Assembly (NCBI RefSeq): GCF_014642175.1
Contig: NZ_BMIL01000009.1
Coordinates: 1-64,000 of the forward strand
DNA length: 64,000 bases
Source of the DNA: Pedobacter quisquiliarum
GTDB lineage: Bacteria; Bacteroidota; Bacteroidia; Sphingobacteriales; Sphingobacteriaceae
Reading direction: 5' to 3'
This document shows positions 18,372 through 26,021 of this stretch, in pieces. The position numbers and the translations under genes are program-made. Each line of letters opens with the position of its first letter. Within the stretch, counting starts at the first letter, position 1. Below the pieces are notes generated by a model. It did not search any database. It saw nothing but the letters and a program-made list of their open reading frames with translations, and was not told the origin of the DNA.

Positions 18372-19442
18372 TTATACACTTTCCTTCTGAATCAAAGCAG
18401 GGATAGTCTTTAAAATAATCTTAAGATCCAGAAAAACGGAGTAATTAGCCGCATAGTAGTTATCTAACTCCTTACGCTCCTGATCCGACATTTCCTTCTG
18501 GCCACGCTTACTAATCTGCCACAGACCAGTCAAACCTGCAGGACCCAAGAATCGCGTAGACCATTCGTTTGTCGTTAACTGCTCAGCTTCATAAAGGGGC
18601 AATGGTCGGTTTCCAACAAGCGACATATCGCCCATAAATACATTAAGCAATTGCGGAAGCTCATCAATACTGGTTTTACGTAAGAACTTTCCAACCTTTG
18701 TAACGCGTGGATCGTTCTTAAACTTCACGAAAGCAGATTTAGATTGCGCATCATCACCGCCATATTGATTCAAATCTGAGATGGCATCTATCATCTTATC
18801 CGCATCGTTACGCATGGATCTGAATTTATAGAAATCAAAGATCTTGTAGCCTGCACCCACACGCTTACTCTTATAAATTATCGGCCCAGGGGATTCTAAC
18901 CTTACACATAATGCGGTAAGTAAGAGAAGTGGTGACAGCACCAACAGTCCCATACCAGAAGCAACGACATCAAATGCCCGTTTCATCAATGGTACCTGAT
19001 ATTCCACATCCATTTGCTTAGAGAGCTCCAGCAACTTAGGCTTGATCAACTTAAACTTAATCAGAAAATTAAGGCGCTCAAAGAAGTCTTCCAGAGGAAA
19101 TGGATAGGTATAATAATCATTAACCTTAAACTGCAGCGCTTTGTTCCTCCAGTTTTTATCCTCTTTTATACCCGCAAGCACTACGATTAATCCCTGTAAT
19201 AAAGGATTACTCTTAATGTACTTAACCTGCTCAAAACAATCTTTATTATCGTCCACCTCTATAATCAAAATATCAGGCAGCGACAATAGGGATCTATTAT
19301 CAAGGTACACTTTGAACTTCAAAGGATGGTCGAAGTGTTCAAGACTATAATTTGCCGCATCTTCAAAAATAGTGCTCTTCAACAAATTGCCATAATAAAC
19401 AATTCTGGCGGTAATTTTAGGAATAGTTTCAGTTGAAATCAT
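18372..19442 (-). CDS. Undecaprenyl-phosphate sugar transferase with N-terminal pseudo-receiver domain
   Basis: The 356-residue protein has two parts. Residues 1-125 look like a response-regulator receiver fold (strands ARIVYYG, DILIIEV, GLIVVLAG). However, the phospho-acceptor Asp appears as Glu (LIIEVDD) and the conserved Lys before Pro-Phe is Tyr (YTYPFP). Residues about 150-356 are a bacterial sugar transferase: the KRAFDVVASGMGLLVLSPLL membrane segment, then KSKRVGAGYKIFDFYKFRSM, FLRKTSIDELPQLLNV and GLTGLWQISKRG. It lacks the four extra membrane helices of WcaJ/WbaP. It would transfer a sugar-1-phosphate to undecaprenyl phosphate, the first step of the pathway. Its ATG overlaps the stop of the response regulator gene (ATGA). 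Confidence 0.9.
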   Translation of the reverse strand: MISTETIPKITARIVYYGNLLKSTIFEDAANYSLEHFDHPLKFKVYLDNRSLLSLPDILIIEVDDNKDCFEQVKYIKSNPLLQGLIVVLAGIKEDKNWRNKALQFKVNDYYTYPFPLEDFFERLNFLIKFKLIKPKLLELSKQMDVEYQVPLMKRAFDVVASGMGLLVLSPLLLLTALCVRLESPGPIIYKSKRVGAGYKIFDFYKFRSMRNDADKMIDAISDLNQYGGDDAQSKSAFVKFKNDPRVTKVGKFLRKTSIDELPQLLNVFMGDMSLVGNRPLPLYEAEQLTTNEWSTRFLGPAGLTGLWQISKRGQKEMSDQERKELDNYYAANYSVFLDLKIILKTIPALIQKESV

Positions 19443-19825
19443 GAGGTGAGTAATTCTGAGATGGATGCCTTTAATGCTGTCGGATTAAAAGGTTTTTGTA
19501 AAAAGCTGTCTACAGTGAATGGCATAGCGTCAACCTTTTCAGCAAGGTCATCTGCACCAGACAATAGGATTACAGGAGTATTTCTATATAAGCCACTGAC
19601 TTTTAAATTCTTTATCAATAAACTGCCGTCGAAATACGGCATCATAAGATCGGAAATGATCAGATCAGGGTCGTTCCCCTCTTCTAACCAGGCGATTGCC
19701 TCTATCCCACTGGTCTTGATTGTAAGGTCGTAAGTTGAGGAGAGGATGAAATTTAGTAGCTTAAGTATACTAGGTTCATCATCAATTATAAGAATTACCT
19801 TTCTCGTTTTTGCACTACTCTCCAT
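19439..19825 (-). CDS. Single-domain response regulator
   Basis: The 128-residue protein is only a receiver domain with no output domain. The acidic pair D15-D16 (IIDDEPS), the phospho-acceptor D59 (DLIISDLMMP), S89 (LLSGADD) and K111 (FLQKPF) are all present. Phosphorylation is therefore expected to work. The stop overlaps the start of the sugar transferase gene by the ATGA arrangement, and the long polysaccharide operon follows. This suggests a phosphorylation-dependent switch acting on the sugar transferase or another partner by protein contact. No histidine kinase gene is adjacent; two orphan kinases occur far away at 58970-63122. Confidence 0.92.
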   Translation of the reverse strand: MESSAKTRKVILIIDDEPSILKLLNFILSSTYDLTIKTSGIEAIAWLEEGNDPDLIISDLMMPYFDGSLLIKNLKVSGLYRNTPVILLSGADDLAEKVDAMPFTVDSFLQKPFNPTALKASISELLTS

Positions 19826-19870
19826 GGATGATTATAAAAAAGCGTTATAGAGTTAAACACCAATATTTCA

Positions 19871-19916
19871 CAAACTTAGGAATATTTTTTCGCTGTTTTA
19901 TACACTGTGTATAAAA
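19871..19916 (-). promoter_or_regulatory. Candidate promoter and palindromic operator of the exopolysaccharide operon
   Basis: Reading the minus strand, TAAGTTTG (19878-19871) matches the Bacteroidetes -7 box TAnnTTTG, 46 bp upstream of the response-regulator ATG at 19825. No TTTG is found at the -33 position. Instead a perfect palindrome occupies 19896-19916, with arms TTTTATACAC and GTGTATAAAA around one central base. Its centre lies about 42 bp upstream of the inferred start of transcription. This is consistent with an activator site compensating for a missing -33 element, or with a repressor operator. Confidence 0.5.
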
Positions 19917-20040
19917 AATGAAAATATGTGAAAATACCCAAAGCTATTATACATCTGAACCAAGGTTTGGGATATTCTGCTTCTGAATCATAAATCTCGG
20001 CGTGAAGACCTTTGTTACCATGCAATGCACCTAGGATTCC

Positions 20041-20176
20041 TTTCTGAATTGACCTAAACCAAAGATGAGACGCACATCAAACGCACACTGATCACACGTA
20101 ATTTGTGCGCTAGGTGTGCGTCTGGTGTGCGTTAGGTGTGCGTCTCTTGTGCGCTTGCCTCAATTCTATTCAGAAA
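20041..20176. repeat. 11-bp-periodic repeat array with central inversion and inverted flanks
   Basis: Eight consecutive 11-bp units run from 20069 to 20156. Three are of the type carrying CGCACA (GACGCACATCA, AACGCACACTG, ATCACACGTAA). Five are of the reverse-complement type carrying TGTGCG (TTTGTGCGCTA, GGTGTGCGTCT, GGTGTGCGTTA, GGTGTGCGTCT, CTTGTGCGCTT). The array is flanked by TTTCTGAATTGA (20041-20052) and its near-complement TCAATT-CTA-TTCAGAAA (20160-20176). The whole element could fold into a long imperfect hairpin. The period is constant while the sequence of each unit drifts. No coding potential or CRISPR-like spacing is present. A second element of the same design but different core lies at 43136-43245. 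Confidence 0.85.
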
Positions 20177-20406
20177 CCCTCCTTCCGACATCAAACACAT
20201 ATTGCATATCCTTAACCCCGATGATTACTATACACCGGGCAACCTTTTCCCTAATACACCTATACAGTTGCAGAACCAATTCACTTTAAACCACAACCGT
20301 AAAAACAACAGTTGGAGAAATACTCGAAGTCCCACACAAAACCTGCCCCTCTAACACCCCTACCTCCAAAAATCTAAATACCACCGCAAAATAACCCCCA
20401 TAAAAA

Positions 20407-20427
20407 AGGGGCCTTTAAAAAGCCCCT
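20407..20427 (-). terminator. Second hairpin downstream of the glycine-zipper gene
   Basis: On the minus strand AGGGGC, nine bases, GCCCCT are followed by six T residues. It is a canonical intrinsic terminator, lying about 100 bp after the lipoprotein stop and behind a first terminator. Confidence 0.7.
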
Positions 20428-20461
20428 ATATGCAACAATATGTATAATACTGTGTAGCAAA

Positions 20462-20492
20462 AACAGCTCAGCCTAAGATAGACTGAGCTGTT
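20462..20492 (-). terminator. Intrinsic terminator of the glycine-zipper lipoprotein gene
   Basis: A 10-bp perfect stem (AACAGCTCAG / CTGAGCTGTT) with an 11-base loop is followed on the minus strand by a run of T. It begins 37 bp after the stop at 20529. Confidence 0.75.
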
Positions 20493-20528
20493 AAATCATA
20501 CTCCCTTCATCAGGAAATATCCAATATG

Positions 20529-21014
20529 CTAATCTGCTCTTCCGGATTTTTTATCCTTATCTCTACCAATAATGTAACCAGTACCTGCACCAACTACACC
20601 ACCAATAATAGCACCTCTACCCTTTTTCTTATCGATCAAGGCACCACCTAGCGCACCGGCACCCGCACCAATTGCAGTACCTTTAGCAGCCGAACTCCAG
20701 CCTTTCTTCTGAGTAGAAGTCGTTGTAGTTGAAGAACTGGTCGATGTAACTGCCGGTGCATTAGCTGCGCTACGCTCTTCAGCCAACATCATCAATCGTT
20801 TTTCTTCCGCTTGTTTTTGCACAGCTTCTGCTCTTTTAGTTTCAGCTTCTGCTAGTTTAGCCTTGTTCTCAGCGTCAGCGCGTCTGAAGCTGTCTAACCT
20901 AATGCTGTCCTTCACTGCAGCGATTGCAGCTTGTTTTGCGGCCTCTTCTTTTTCTTTGTTTGAACAAGAAGACATCGCCAGGGCAATAAACAATATGGCA
21001 AATAAATTTTTCAT
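20529..21014 (-). CDS. Glycine-zipper lipoprotein
   Basis: The 161-residue protein has a lipoprotein leader (MKNLFAILFIALAMSSC, Cys17). An alanine/lysine/glutamate-rich helix (about 22-85), likely a coiled coil, follows, then a Ser/Thr-rich linker. A glycine-zipper segment occupies about 108-150 (GTAIGAGAGALGGALIDKKKGRGAIIGGVVGAGTGYIIG, two repeats). Such YMGG-like domains insert into or contact membranes. The C-terminus is basic. It is expected to be anchored in the outer or inner membrane facing the periplasm. It is transcribed alone, with a palindrome just upstream and two terminators downstream. The molecular function is unknown. Confidence 0.85.
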   Translation of the reverse strand: MKNLFAILFIALAMSSCSNKEKEEAAKQAAIAAVKDSIRLDSFRRADAENKAKLAEAETKRAEAVQKQAEEKRLMMLAEERSAANAPAVTSTSSSTTTTSTQKKGWSSAAKGTAIGAGAGALGGALIDKKKGRGAIIGGVVGAGTGYIIGRDKDKKSGRAD

Positions 21015-21030
21015 AATTCTAATTTTGTTG

Positions 21031-21042
21031 TGTCGTACGACA
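21031..21042. promoter_or_regulatory. Perfect 12-bp palindrome upstream of the glycine-zipper gene
   Basis: TGTCGTACGACA is self-complementary and lies 17 bp upstream of the ATG at 21014 on the minus strand. It is well placed to be an operator overlapping the start of transcription or the leader. No regulator is assigned. Confidence 0.4.
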
Positions 21043-21071
21043 TTATAGAAAATATAGTGCCAAAATATTTC

Positions 21072-21329
21072 TTACTTATCCATTAACGGAGAAGAACCAC
21101 GGGTTTCATCGGAATCGCGACGATCGTCCTCACCGTCCGGATTTCCGGAGATCACATCATTATCGATGTTATACCTGCGGGACAAGGTCTGGTTGTCTGA
21201 AGAACGATCTGCATCCAGGCCCAGGTTGTCTTGTTCGTCATGCTGCAATTCCGGTTTTGGATCCGGTATAAGGCTTTCACCTGCTGAAGGATTTTGCGCC
21301 ATGTTTTCGTTTGAATTTGATGTTTCCAT
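21072..21329 (-). CDS. Small acidic, probably disordered protein
   Basis: The protein has 85 residues from the ATG at 21329; an ATG three codons upstream at 21338 is also possible. It is rich in Asp, Glu, Asn, Ser and Pro, with no hydrophobic core or signal peptide. Segments such as PDPKPELQHDEQDN and NPDGEDDRRDSDETRG indicate an intrinsically disordered chain. It is divergent from the cold shock gene at 21426. I do not recognise a family. The composition resembles small stress-associated proteins of Sphingobacteria, but this is a weak inference. Confidence 0.6.
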   Translation of the reverse strand: METSNSNENMAQNPSAGESLIPDPKPELQHDEQDNLGLDADRSSDNQTLSRRYNIDNDVISGNPDGEDDRRDSDETRGSSPLMDK

Positions 21330-21367
21330 AATCAACATTTTAATAAACAGAACAATCTTTCCAATGC

Positions 21368-21375
21368 TAGGTTTG
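21368..21375 (+). promoter_or_regulatory. Possible -7 box of the cold shock gene
   Basis: TAGGTTTG matches TAnnTTTG. It lies 50 bp before the cspA ATG, implying a leader of about 44 nt. No TTTG is present at the expected -33 distance, so the call is tentative. Confidence 0.35.
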
Positions 21376-21425
21376 CATTACTGATGTCAAATCTCTATTT
21401 TCACCGGAAATATAGATAATACAAT

Positions 21426-21632
21426 ATGCGTACAACAGGAAAAGTAAAATGGTTTAATTCAGCGAAAGGCTTTGGATTTATCACTCCAGAACAAGGAGGC
21501 AAAGATATTTTCGTACATTTTTCAGCAATCGCAGGTGATTCATTCAGAGAACTAAATGAAGGTGATAGCGTTGAATTTGAATTAAATGACGGAAAAAAAG
21601 GCCCGGAAGCCTCTAATGTAACAGTACTCTAA
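21426..21632 (+). CDS. cspA: Cold shock protein (CspA family)
   Basis: The protein has 68 residues, the usual family length. RNP1 is KGFGFIT (residues 14-20) and RNP2 is DIFVHFSA (about 28-35), both with the aromatic residues that stack on nucleic acid. It is an OB-fold RNA/DNA chaperone in the cytosol, melting RNA structure at low temperature or during growth transitions. It is monocistronic, followed by a strong terminator at 21657. The gene symbol is generic, since the exact paralogue cannot be fixed. Confidence 0.95.
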   Translation: MRTTGKVKWFNSAKGFGFITPEQGGKDIFVHFSAIAGDSFRELNEGDSVEFELNDGKKGPEASNVTVL

Positions 21633-21656
21633 CCTGTTAAACACATCCAAGATCTT

Positions 21657-21685
21657 AAAGGGTTTGCGTAAGCATACCCTTTTTT
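21657..21685 (+). terminator. Intrinsic terminator of cspA
   Basis: AAAGGGT and ACCCTTT pair around an inner TGC/GCA stem with a GTAA loop, followed by a run of T. It lies 25 bp after the cspA stop. Confidence 0.8.
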
Positions 21686-21779
21686 GGTTTAATAGAAATG
21701 CCATCATTTTGCGCATGAAGATGCTATTTAGCCCTTCAATGCGTTTACATCATACAGCTTCGGCTGATATAACGACGAT

Positions 21780-23174
21780 ATGGAATTAACGGTTTGGGGT
21801 GCAGCAGAACAAGTGACGGGAAGCATGCACCTGCTGGAATTTGATAACTATAAAATACTGATCGATTGTGGGTTGGATTACGAAAGAGATACCTACCAGG
21901 AAGAAAATCAAAACTTCCCCTTCGATCCCACTACGTTAGACCTCGTTGTGCTTACCCATGCACATATAGATCATACAGGTAACTTGCCGACACTGGTGCG
22001 GATGGGCTTCCAAGGTCAGGTGCTATGTACGCCTGCAACGGCTGATCTTACGGAAATACTGCTGATGGATGCTGTGAACATCTTTCTCTCCAAGCAAAAG
22101 AAAAGTGGAAGAGGCAGAGGGCGCCGGCAACAATCCTCTGGACCTCCCCCATTGTACCTGCAGAAACATGTGAACGACACCGTAGAGCGCTTTGTTACCA
22201 TCGGGTTTCATAAACGGTTCCAGTTCCATGAAAAAGCGGCGATCACCTTTATACCGGTGGGCCATCTTCTTGGTGCGGCAGCGGCCATCATTGAAGTGGA
22301 AGATCAGGGTACAACAAAGAAGATTGCTTTCTCCGGGGACATCGGTAGAAAAAACTACCCGGTTCTTGTAGATCCAGAACCTTTGCCGCCGGTCGACTAC
22401 TTGGTATTGGAATCCACATATGGTGGTAAGATGCACACAAAGGAGGAGTCGCTAGAAGACAAACTAGTGAAAAGCATTGAGGAGGCTTGCATCAAGTATC
22501 CCGGACGACTCATCATTCCAGCCTTCAGCATAGGCAGAACCCAGGCACTCGTTTTTTCGCTGAACAAGATTTTCAGCAAAGGCCTGCTACCAAGAGTTCA
22601 GATTTTTGTGGATAGCCCAATGGCAAATTATGCAACGGATATCTACCGCAAACATCATGACCTCGTGAATGATGAAGCTAAAGACTTCTATAACCGTGAA
22701 GGTGATGAGTTCGACTTCGAGTCGCTTTCCTATGTAACGGATAAAAAAGAGAGTATCTCCATCTCCAATTACCATGAGCCTTGTATCATCATTTCATCAG
22801 CAGGTATGCTTGAAGGTGGACGGATTCAGGACCATCTTTTTCACAACATCCAGAATTACTACTGTACAATCCTGTTTATAGGGTATTGCGCACCGGGTAC
22901 ATTGGGCAACCGACTTTTAAGGGGCGACCCGATTGTTCGCTTAAGAGGCAGGGACCTGATGGTCTATGCAAGCATTAAGCAGACAGACTTACTCAGCGGC
23001 CACGGAGATCATCAGGATTTGCTCAACACCGTAACCACGCAATCACCAGAGCAACTGAAAAACATCTTCCTGGTACATGGTGAGCGTAAAAGCATGGAGT
23101 CCCTACAATCCGCTTTAACAGAACTTAACTATAAATGTGATATCGCCATTAAGGGTTACAAGTACACGCTTTAA
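21780..23174 (+). CDS. MBL-fold beta-CASP RNA-processing exonuclease
   Basis: The 464-residue protein begins with the metallo-beta-lactamase fold (LTVWGAAEQVTGSMHLLEF, IDCG). It carries the zinc motif THAHIDHTG (about 59-67), then GHLLGAAAAIIEVE and AFSGDIGR. The beta-CASP insertion occupies roughly residues 200-390 (STYGGKMHTKEES, IPAFSIGRTQAL, DSPMA, ISSAGMLEGGR). The C-terminal RMMBL part includes the terminal His motifs (LSGHGDHQDL, FLVHGERKSM). These are the signatures of CPSF-73/Ysh1-like nucleases found widely in bacteria. It probably cleaves RNA in the cytosol with two zinc ions. It is transcribed alone. Confidence 0.92.
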   Translation: MELTVWGAAEQVTGSMHLLEFDNYKILIDCGLDYERDTYQEENQNFPFDPTTLDLVVLTHAHIDHTGNLPTLVRMGFQGQVLCTPATADLTEILLMDAVNIFLSKQKKSGRGRGRRQQSSGPPPLYLQKHVNDTVERFVTIGFHKRFQFHEKAAITFIPVGHLLGAAAAIIEVEDQGTTKKIAFSGDIGRKNYPVLVDPEPLPPVDYLVLESTYGGKMHTKEESLEDKLVKSIEEACIKYPGRLIIPAFSIGRTQALVFSLNKIFSKGLLPRVQIFVDSPMANYATDIYRKHHDLVNDEAKDFYNREGDEFDFESLSYVTDKKESISISNYHEPCIIISSAGMLEGGRIQDHLFHNIQNYYCTILFIGYCAPGTLGNRLLRGDPIVRLRGRDLMVYASIKQTDLLSGHGDHQDLLNTVTTQSPEQLKNIFLVHGERKSMESLQSALTELNYKCDIAIKGYKYTL

Positions 23175-23432
23175 GTCCTCAGTTAATTTGGGCTATCTTT
23201 TAATAAGCAATATACCTGATAAATCAAAATATATTTGTCATTTGTACTAAAATTTATACACTTTTCCGGATGCCAGTTAAAATCAATTTGCATCCGCATT
23301 TTCTGCATTAAAGCGCATAATTCATTGTTTAATAGCTGTTTAAAATATTAAAAAAACATTTATTTTATTTGGCAGGGTTATTACATACACCTGAGCAGTA
23401 AAGATTATAAATACACATCTAACTGTTTAAAC

Positions 23433-24764
23433 ATGAATTCAAAAATTACCAAATCGGCCATGATCTTATCCTTAGTAGGATTATCATCCGGATTATTTGC
23501 CCAAGACTCAACATCTGCAGCAGACAGATTCTCTAAAAAAGATTTTCGTACCTGGTCTATCGGATTACACGGTGGTATGTTAACGCCACATACGGTTTTC
23601 CGCGGTAAGAACAACGACTTTAGTACACCAACTGAAAACTGGGGCTATGGTGGTTATATTAAAAAGCAGATCATTCCATCTTTCGGTATTCAGGCAGACT
23701 TCCTTGCTGGTAATGTAGAAGGCCTTAGGGCAACTACCCCATCAACAACTGCAGGTACAGGAACTGAGCTTGCAGATTCAAGATTCAAATCACATGTAGA
23801 ATGGGCAGCTAGTGTAAGTGGTAACTTCACCATTGCTAACCTTAGCATGAACCAGAAACGTAGCGTACTTTCACCATATGTAACTGGTGGTATTGGTTAC
23901 ATGTCTTCAAACGCTGAAACTACCGGAATCGTTGGTGGTGGTAAAGGTTATACTGAAGATTGGTTCGTTCCAATCGGTGCAGGTTTAAAATTTGGCTTAA
24001 CAAAAGCAGTAAACTTAGACCTTGGATACACCGTGAACTTTGTTAAGGATGATAACTTCGATGGTTATGTATCTGGAAACAGAAATGACAATTTCTCTTA
24101 TGCACATGCAGGTATCGAAATTGCACTTGGTAAAAAAGGAACTTCTCAATTAGCAAACTACAGCGCAGTAGCAGCACTTCGTGAAGCATCAGCAGCAGAA
24201 AGCGCTGAACTAAGAAGAGCATTATCTACAGCAGAACAAAATGCAGCCAGAGACAGAGAAGCTTTAATGCAAGAGCTTGGTGATGATGATAATGATGGTG
24301 TAGCTAACAAATTTGATAAATGTGCAGGTACTACTGCAGGAACTGTAGTTGATGGATCTGGTTGTCCTTTGAAAGGCCCTACTACTGTTGTTAGAGAACG
24401 TGTAATCGTGACTGAAGCAGATCGTAAAGTGGTTAACGAAGCAATTAAAAACTTAGAGTTCGAATTAGGTAAAGCAACTATTGCATCTAAATCATACTCT
24501 ACTCTTGATCGCGTTGCAGCACTGTTGGTAGAGAAAAACTTCAGTCTTAAACTTGCAGGTCACACAGATAATACTGGTTCAATGGCATTGAACTTAAGAC
24601 TATCTAAAGATCGTGCAGAAGCGGTTAAAGCTTACTTAGTTTCTAAAGGTGCAAATGCATCAAGAATCGAAGCTACAGGTTACGGACCAAACCAGCCAAT
24701 TGCATCTAACGCAACAGCGGAAGGTCGTCAACAAAACAGACGTGTAGAATTCAGCTTGTTTTAA
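23433..24764 (+). CDS. OmpA-family outer membrane protein with TSP3-like calcium repeat
   Basis: The 443-residue protein has a signal peptide (about 1-23, ending LFAQ). An eight-strand-type beta-barrel covers about 35-235. An alanine/glutamate-rich helical linker (about 245-285) and a calcium-type loop DDDNDGVANKFDKC (285-298) follow. The C-terminal OmpA domain (about 330-443) contains LAGHTDNTGSMALNLRLSKDRAEAVKAYL and NRRVEFSLF, with the peptidoglycan-binding Asp and Arg. It anchors the outer membrane to peptidoglycan and is likely abundant. The gene stands alone after a 258-bp AT-rich leader region and ends in a bidirectional terminator. Confidence 0.93.
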   Translation: MNSKITKSAMILSLVGLSSGLFAQDSTSAADRFSKKDFRTWSIGLHGGMLTPHTVFRGKNNDFSTPTENWGYGGYIKKQIIPSFGIQADFLAGNVEGLRATTPSTTAGTGTELADSRFKSHVEWAASVSGNFTIANLSMNQKRSVLSPYVTGGIGYMSSNAETTGIVGGGKGYTEDWFVPIGAGLKFGLTKAVNLDLGYTVNFVKDDNFDGYVSGNRNDNFSYAHAGIEIALGKKGTSQLANYSAVAALREASAAESAELRRALSTAEQNAARDREALMQELGDDDNDGVANKFDKCAGTTAGTVVDGSGCPLKGPTTVVRERVIVTEADRKVVNEAIKNLEFELGKATIASKSYSTLDRVAALLVEKNFSLKLAGHTDNTGSMALNLRLSKDRAEAVKAYLVSKGANASRIEATGYGPNQPIASNATAEGRQQNRRVEFSLF

Positions 24765-24784
24765 TCAACTGAAACACTCGAATA

Positions 24785-24815
24785 AAAAAAGGCCGCTCAG
24801 TGAGTGGCCTTTTTC
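24785..24815. terminator. Bidirectional terminator between ompA-like and lycopene-cyclase-like genes
   Basis: AAAGGCC (24788-24794) pairs with GGCCTTT (24806-24812), extended by an inner CTC/GAG stem, with A-run and T-run flanks. It can stop transcription from both convergent genes. Confidence 0.85.
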
Positions 24816-24842
24816 TATTTACCGATATTTTTATTGATGTTT

Positions 24843-26021
24843 TTAGTTACTGATTTTGGAACGCAGTACTTTCGATAGTGCTTTTAAAAAGGGCATTGGT
24901 TTTAGGCTGGTGATGATGCTTAAATCTTCACTGATGCCGGTTTCAGCATCCAGGAATTTGAAGATGTAATGCGCTTTAGCATTCTTGAAGAGATCGCGAA
25001 AAAGCTCATGCCCCGCATAGTTTCCATCATTCAAGACGTTCAACATAATGGCGTCGTACAGTTTGTGTTTGGCACTTATGTTCTCTTTCCATAGGTTTAA
25101 ATCCCCACTCCCCGACCATGCTGCCAGGATGTTGGTTATTGTTTTCTGAACATTAGCAAAGGTATAACCTGTTGCACCTCGGGTATCGCCCCCCATCGTA
25201 CCAATGTTTACTATGTGACCATCAAATCTATTGAAATCGTGGTCCGTCATAGGTATTACCCCGTATTCCTTATGCAGGATTTCATATTTTGTCAGCTTCA
25301 GAATGGATTTCAGATACTTCTCTATTGCATCATCGTACGCGGATTGTTCAAGCAGCTGCTTGGAGAACAAGGTATATTCTACAAAGAGCTCGTTATTCCC
25401 TAGCGGAAGTGTGTAGAGGAAAGTCGTTCCGTTAGTTTGATCGGTTCTGTAATCCATCAAAAAGGCTTCATGCTCCGCCATCTGAATTTCAGGGCATTTA
25501 ATGATGACACCTTTAAAGTGCTGAAGAAAATACTGCGTGGAGGATTTTAAGACTGGCTTTTCGTAGATCGAGTTAAAGGCATACCTGGCCTTGATCTCAT
25601 ATTGATCGGTTTCTGCCAGACAGCCATCCGCATTTGTATGCAAACGCTGTACGGCCTCGTGGATAAAAGTCACATTCGGTTGCGCTTTCAGATAAGTTCG
25701 TGTATGGTGATAGAAATCCACACTCCGAATGGAGTTGTAGGTATAATTTCCGGTCTCAAGGTTAATCTTCTCCCCGGCGTTGGAAAAAACGGACAAGTTC
25801 GTCCATGATTTAAAAATCAAATCATCAAATGGCCCCTTTTCTTTTTTCCAGAAGGACCAGGTCTTATCGTTTTCTGCTTTGATGGAAGGGTCTACAATAA
25901 AAATCTTTTCGTTAAGCCACTTACCAGATTCGATGCCGCGGTATGCCAGACTGAGTCCGGCAAGTCCTGCTCCACAAATTAGAATATCACAACTTAGCGC
26001 CTGTTTTAGGTTACCTTCCAT
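24843..26021 (-). CDS. Lycopene cyclase-like FAD protein
   Basis: The protein has 392 residues from the ATG at 26021; an upstream in-frame ATG at 26039 would add six. FAD binding is shown near the N-terminus by DILICGAGLAGLSLAYR. The family's MDYRTDQTNGTTFLYTLPL and ELFVEYTLFS lie near the middle, and GTMGGDTRGATGYTFANVQ near 270-288. All are characteristic of bacterial lycopene cyclases. The family makes beta-ionone rings on carotenoids without net redox change. No carotenoid gene is nearby. Instead the gene overlaps egtD by 16 bp, so it is translationally coupled to ergothioneine synthesis. It may be a real lycopene cyclase in a shared antioxidant operon, or a homologue with another substrate. 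Confidence 0.82.
   Translation of the reverse strand: MEGNLKQALSCDILICGAGLAGLSLAYRGIESGKWLNEKIFIVDPSIKAENDKTWSFWKKEKGPFDDLIFKSWTNLSVFSNAGEKINLETGNYTYNSIRSVDFYHHTRTYLKAQPNVTFIHEAVQRLHTNADGCLAETDQYEIKARYAFNSIYEKPVLKSSTQYFLQHFKGVIIKCPEIQMAEHEAFLMDYRTDQTNGTTFLYTLPLGNNELFVEYTLFSKQLLEQSAYDDAIEKYLKSILKLTKYEILHKEYGVIPMTDHDFNRFDGHIVNIGTMGGDTRGATGYTFANVQKTITNILAAWSGSGDLNLWKENISAKHKLYDAIMLNVLNDGNYAGHELFRDLFKNAKAHYIFKFLDAETGISEDLSIITSLKPMPFLKALSKVLRSKISN

Larger units (their letters stand above)
19826..20528. other. 703-bp gene-free region
   Basis: This region between the response regulator start and the glycine-zipper lipoprotein end holds the operon promoter and palindrome near 19871-19916, the 11-bp-periodic array at 20069-20156 with outer inverted flanks, and two minus-strand hairpins at 20407-20427 and 20462-20492. 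The only open frame (20136-20354, plus) starts inside the repeats, has atypical composition and no family resemblance, and is not called as a gene. Positions 20280-20400 are C- and A-rich with no structure that I can see. Confidence 0.6.

Noticed and set aside
20136-20354. A 72-codon open frame on the plus strand
   Set aside because: It starts inside the 11-bp repeats, has no ribosome-binding context, odd composition and no family resemblance; it is by-chance coding.
22023-22436. Antisense 137-codon frame in the beta-CASP gene
   Set aside because: It is a shadow of the real gene, with Cys- and Arg-rich composition unlike the neighbouring proteins.
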